Assembly: GCA_021464245.1 (NCBI GenBank)
Contig: JADCRB010000013.1
Coordinates: 11,645,350-11,709,349 of the forward strand
Source: Carallia brachiata
Taxonomy: Eukaryota > Streptophyta > Magnoliopsida > Malpighiales > Rhizophoraceae
DNA: 64,000 nucleotides
Reading direction: 5' to 3'
The notes beneath the pieces were generated by a model. It had not been told where the DNA came from. It did not search any database and saw only the letters and a program-made list of their open reading frames with translations. Positions 59,601-64,000 of this stretch are shown here, one piece after another (positions within the stretch are counted from its first letter, which is position 1; every line of letters begins with the position of its first letter). A program made the translations under genes and the position numbers.

Positions 59601-62254
59601 GCTAGAATTCTTCCGGTTTGTTCTTCAACGCATGCCAAATTCTGTAAATTATACACTATAATTGAGCTCATGTTCCTAAAGTTATTGTAACACATTTTTT
59701 TTTTCTTTAAATTTGTTATCTGACTGGTTTTCATTGTTTCCTAGATTGATTTGGCCGTGTTCGGTGGAGAGATTTTATGCCAGGTACATCTAATTTGCAG
59801 TCTTTGATTGTTTTCCTTAATGAGAGAATTTTTTGCCATTTTTAGTTATTTCCATTATTTCTGAATTTGCAATTCAACAAATGAGGGTATTCCGTTTGTC
59901 ATACTGTTTAATTTTTGAAGTGTATACATGTTTTGTTTTTTTTTTTTTTTAGTTTATAAGTTCTTTGTATGTGACTTATACTTTGTAGCCAGATGCATTT
60001 CTTTGCTCTATCAATAATGTGAAGGTCAGTAATGCAGTTGATCCAAGAGCCCGGAATGTCATGGCTAGTGCAGAGGTGCGATGGTGCAGATTATAAGATT
60101 CACATTCTGCCTCCTCTCCCTCCGCCTCAAATATTAAAAAAAAAAAAAAAATTATTCAACAAGTAGGAGATATTATCAAGTTACATGTTTCTGATGGATA
60201 TTCATTCCTTTCCAGGGATTTTTGAGACAGAAGATAACTGGACAGGGGCTTGCATTTATTCTTGCTGGTGGATCTGGTATGCATCTTCTGACATCTTCCA
60301 CACAAACTCTTAGCTTTCTCAAATAATGCTGTGGGACCCTTACCCACATCTTTAAGCCAATAGGTTGTGAAACTCAGACCTTATAAGCCAGGCCATTTCT
60401 TTGTAATTTATCAGCGTGGGGACTTTTATACTCTTAGCACACGTCTTAATGTCCTGGGCCGAAATAACACGTGACACAACAAAACTGTTGGAACCTATGT
60501 ACTAAGCCCCATTAATACTAGATTGAACTGATTTAAACTGAACATGTGGTAGGGGCCAAACTACTAGACGTAGACGATGGAAGTGGACCAAGCTTTAATT
60601 ACATGTTCTAAAATTTTAGGGAATCTTATAGCCACCAAAAACCTTTAATAAGCGTACGGTGAAAACTAGAGCCAGTATAAGTTAGGTCATTTCTATGTAC
60701 TTTATCAATATGAGACTTTTATACTCTTAACGAGCTCGCTCAGAGTGTTACTTTATAAATGTGAGACTTTTATGGCTGGCTTTCAGTCTATTTAGGTTAG
60801 CCTGAATTGGCAGGTTCTGTGCATAATGTTGTGGTTTTTTTTAGGCTTCTCAGCCACATGAAACAGGGACTAATTGTTCTAAAATGTAATGAGTTCGAAC
60901 CTGGCCCACTTATTTGTTCTTTAGCCGTGAAAAAATAGAGAAAAAGGAGCCATACGATCAATCCCAACTGGCTTGGGATTAAGACTGAATGGAGTCGAGC
61001 ACTTGACCTTTTGCTGTTGTGTCCTTGTGTCCCCTCCGCCTACTTTTGCTCTCATCAAACTGAACCTGTAATTCTAATTGTTTGGTTCTTTCCCCTCCTT
61101 TCATGGCTTTTTCACCTTGTAGGCCTGATTGTTGGCTAATGCATTCTTTGTTCTAGATATGTTTATGCTTCTCCTTTTACACTAGTTTTTGGTTTTATGG
61201 GGCCTCTCCTTTTTGCACTAATTATTGGAAATCTGTGGTTTTCTTTTATGCTAGTTGTTCAGAAAAATCTAGAGGTGGGAGAAGTACTAGCCGTTGATGT
61301 TTCTTGTATTGTCGCACTTAACACCACTGTTAATGTCCAAATCAAATACAACGTTCCTATGAGGAGGGCAGTATTTGGTGTAAGTTAATTCCCCTGGCAA
61401 TCTCTGTTTTTCTTTTAATTTCTTTCCAAAAAAAAGGAAGAAAAAATGCTTTTGGATGGAAAAATTTTATTGTTCTGCCTATGTAATATTTGGCTTTGTT
61501 TCTAACATGGTATATGCTCAAAGCTTGTTGCCTAATGCCATAATTTAAGCTGGTTGGGCTGGAAGATTTACATCAATAGTTGAAAACATCATATGATTAA
61601 GAATCTAACTTGTCTCCTAGTGCAATTAGTCAACAGTTCAATCCATTTATTTGTTTTGCTTCCCCTATCCTGAATACCACCGACCAATCCCCCCAACCAA
61701 GAGAAAGAGAGAAGCACAATTCATAACATTTTGTCTGGTTGCCATTGTTCCTTTTTTAGTGTCCCATGTTATGCTGTTGCGTTGATGCATTTGGTACCTG
61801 CATGTGCCTCTCATCTGATCGGAAAAGCCTAAGTATACTTTAACCCTGGCTATGGATTGTAGGGTGAAAATTTAGTGACTGCTATCCTCACGGGACCAGG
61901 CATTGTATTTATCCAGAGTTTGCCTTTCCAACGACTTTCTCAGCGCATTGCAAGGTGGGTATCCTTGCATTTTTTTTTTTTCCCTATCTTATGTATTTTC
62001 TATCTGTTCTTTTCCTACATCTATGGTTGCTCTCTCTCTCTCTCACACACTTTGTATCAACTCGAAGATACAAGTTTTGAGGGGCATAACAAAGCTCGTT
62101 TCTCTAATGGTTAATTGATTGATGGTTTCTTATTTTCAGGGCAGTGACATCCCCAAACATGAGAGAGAATCCGAAGTTCTTTGTCCAAATAGCCGTTTTC
62201 TTTTTACTCGCATATGTTGTGATTGTATCTTCGTTAATCTTAACCGATGTATGA
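56689..62254 (+). CDS. AIM24-family protein with C-terminal membrane segment
   Basis: Ten exons: 56689-56736, 59084-59143, 59232-59271, 59437-59615, 59745-59783, 59989-60075, 60216-60276, 61255-61379, 61863-61954 and 62140-62254. The borders are GT-AG and the sum is 846 nt (281 residues), with frame kept throughout. The body matches the AIM24 family, a beta-rich TRAP-like fold found in bacteria and eukaryotes: FQILGGEAQVVQIMLKPQE, GSMCFMSGSVEMEN, GGEILCQPDAFLCS, GQGLAFILAGGS, GEVLAVDVSCIVAL, LTGPGIVFIQSLPF. Yeast Aim24 is a mitochondrial inner-membrane protein; the plant role is unknown to me. The C-terminus is strongly hydrophobic (FFVQIAVFFLLAYVVIVSSL), a likely membrane anchor, and no clear transit peptide is seen. 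Intron 1 is 2.35 kb and carries a tandem duplication. Confidence 0.93.
57161..57376. repeat. Tandem duplication with 119-bp period in AIM24 intron 1
   Basis: 57161-57256 and 57280-57376 share GGTGCTG(C/T)GTGATGCA, ACAGATGCAAAATAGGGTAC and GGACTCTTTTTTTA. Each follows a poly-A run. Few substitutions, so recent. Confidence 0.9.
60277..61254. other. AIM24 intron 7 with diverged repeat fragments
   Basis: The 978-bp intron contains two similar fragments (about 60370-60440 and 60665-60740) with GCCA(G)..GTCATTTCT-like and GAGACTTTTATACTCTTA sequence. They look like old dispersed-repeat remnants. No coding content is recognised. Confidence 0.4.
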
Positions 62255-63350
62255 CATTTGGTTCTGTTCAGGGTTCCCTTTTTTTTTTTTTTCTTCTGTT
62301 TCTATAAACCTTACATAATAGCACAGCACATCTTCAAACATTCCCATTTGAATTTGCTTGCTGTCTTTCTGCTCAAAAGCAAAAGGAAGGCCTTTGAGTG
62401 GTTTTCTTGAATTTGCTTATCCCATTCTTTTCATTTTATGTAAGAAATTTCTTTTCTGTCAAGCAAATTTCTTGCGTGTCCTAATGGCAGTTATGTGCAT
62501 TCTATTTGATCATCTACTGGCCCCACCTTGGCCTCGAACAATTAGAAAACGTAAATCGTACGGAAATTCTTTTGTTGCTGACTTCCTGGCTACTGAAAGG
62601 TTGATTATAGCTTTGGTTTAATGGCAACCTTTTGGTCATATTCTAGCACTAAAACTGGGAATTCATCGCATTGTTCCGTGCTTCTTTTTTCATGGCCTTT
62701 TCGCCTTGCTTATGAAGACAAGGGAAAAAAAAAAAAACAAATACGGGAGTGATAGATGAATACAATTAACAAAATAATATGATTTATTTCCTTTTTTTCT
62801 TCATTAAGTTACTCTTTTGCATTATTACTATAAGATGTGAAATGTAACCAGCATTCTTGTTTTTTTTTTTTAGTCCCAAGTAACCAGCATTCTTATTGTT
62901 TGTCTTCAAGTCAACCAAAAAGATGGATAATGGGTACGAATCCAAATTAAACAAAATTCAAAAATCCAATTCCAAAAAGAGTGCAATTACGTGTTCCGGG
63001 AATTTTGTCTTGGGACTTTTGTGCCGAACGAAACCGCAGCTATTATTTTTGAAATTGCGACTGATATTTTTAAAATGTAAAAATAACAACTGGTTCAAAA
63101 ATATCAATTTTAGTTTTAAAAATAACGGTTCCAGTTTCATTCAGCACATAATTCGACACAAAAATTACCGACTCACCAACATTTATTCTTCCAAAAAATA
63201 TCCATGAAATGCACTAAAGAACAATTTTTTTTTTTTTTATTACCACAATTTTACTAAAATAAAAGAAGGCTGGCAAGTAGGAGGGCACGGGAATAGGGGA
63301 AGTAAGTGCAATTATAAAGACAGCCTAAGTGAGCAGTATCATCCAAGAGC
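62255..63350. other. Spacer after the AIM24-family gene
   Basis: 3' untranslated region followed by AT-rich DNA. Short open frames near 62896-63207 are not recognised. A tiny poly-T insertion with 15-bp flanking repeats is at 62859-62879. Confidence 0.6.
62859..62879 (-). mobile_element. Tiny poly-A insertion with target-site duplication
   Basis: GTAACCAGCATTCTT occurs at 62844-62858 and 62880-62894 and flanks a 21-bp insert made of a T run plus TAGTCCCAA. This fits an extremely 5'-truncated retroposition event on the minus strand. Confidence 0.5.
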
Positions 63351-63389
63351 CCCTTACAAAAACGACAACGCATAGCACCGTTTTAGTTT

Positions 63390-64000
63390 CTTTATCAATT
63401 TCGCCTTGTCCGTCTTAACTCGCCCCCAGAAAACGATCTCCGGTCCACGCCTCTTGCTCGCTCGAGCTGTGACCCTAATTTTGGCTTCTTCTTGCGATTT
63501 TTATCGCACGTATTCATCGCTTTGTCGCCTGAAGCCCTGTCTATAAGCACTCGAAGATCGCTTTATTGCTAGGGTTTCGAGGTTTGATTTCCGTTCCGAT
63601 TGTTCATCGAGTTCGCGATTTCTCTGTCTCTATCTGGAGATTTCTCTGATCGAATTTGAGGAATTTTGCTTTTTCGGCATCGGATCGAGTCGTGAAGATT
63701 TGGATTGATTTGAAGTTTGATCTGATTGTGTGATTTTCTTGGCTTTGAATCGGAGTTTTGAGAGTGGCTGTTTTGTGTTCTTGCGGCGATCTGTGACCTT
63801 CTCGCTCATGATCGCGAAAGTACTCTTTGATTTTGTGTTTCGAGGCGGGGATTTTCTTCAGTCTCGTACGCCGAAACAAGAATTGGCTGGACTTTGAAGA
63901 TATATATTTTTTTTTTTTGGGCTAGTCTTGCGTAGAGGAACTGCAGAGAAGCAAAAGAGGGTTTCTTCGTTAGTTGGTTTGGTCTTTATTTTGTTATTGA
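63390..64000 (+). other. Probable 5' untranslated region of a gene beyond the window
   Basis: Composition changes to the CT-rich, moderately GC-rich style of plant 5' leaders (CTCGCTCGAGCTGTGACCCT, GCTAGGGTTTCGAGGTTTGA). No long open frame is present. A short upstream frame of 29 codons runs from ATG 63808 to TGA 63895-63897. The coding start is expected after 64000, perhaps beyond an intron. Confidence 0.4.

Noticed and set aside
1..64000. CRISPR arrays, operons, ribosome binding sites and other bacterial features
   Set aside because: The window is plant nuclear DNA with spliced genes; repeats seen are tandem duplications, microsatellites and transposons, not spaced palindromic arrays.

Overview
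The window is nuclear DNA from a flowering plant, most likely a eudicot. Evidence: GT-AG introns, AT-rich intergenic DNA with poly-A/poly-T runs and (AT)n tracts, plant-type transcription factors (SHAQKYF MYB, AP2/ERF), a peroxisomal ACX1-type acyl-CoA oxidase, and a Copia LTR retrotransposon primed from initiator tRNA-Met. The species cannot be named from the sequence. Every recognisable gene is on the + strand.

Layout: 1-3900, gene-poor DNA with a probable LINE 3' end. 4054-6412, a 3-exon one-repeat MYB gene whose first exon carries a one-base frameshift. 7868-9843, a 2-exon O-fucosyltransferase-family gene with a one-base frameshift near its 3' end. 9844-16361, AT-rich DNA with an ACCGGTT-rich repeat element. 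16362-21676, an intact 14-exon acyl-CoA oxidase (ACX1). 22363-23389, a 2-exon gene for a plant protein with a C-terminal RRM-like region. 31987-32721, an intronless DREB-type AP2/ERF gene.

The main structural event is a direct tandem duplication. The block from ACX1 exon 12 through the RRM-like gene to just past the ERF gene (unit A, about 21032-33132) is repeated immediately downstream (unit B, about 33137-48860). Unit B therefore holds a broken ACX1 3' end, an intact second RRM-like gene (34364-35392) and an intact second ERF gene (47695-48444, or from 47659). The two units have since collected different insertions. Unit A has a poly-A retroelement with an 18-bp target duplication and a fold-back element just upstream of its ERF gene. 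Unit B has a 5.3-kb Copia element with 204-bp LTRs and a perfect 5-bp target duplication, plus a fold-back element of about 440 bp. Each unit serves as the empty-site control for the other.

After unit B there are about 7.8 kb without a recognised gene, then an intact 10-exon AIM24-family gene (56689-62254). The last 600 bases look like the 5' untranslated region of another gene that continues beyond the window. The genes do not form an evident pathway; their neighbourhood reflects ordinary plant gene order plus local duplication. All exon coordinates were read by eye from splice signals and reading-frame continuity. No alignment or database search was run.
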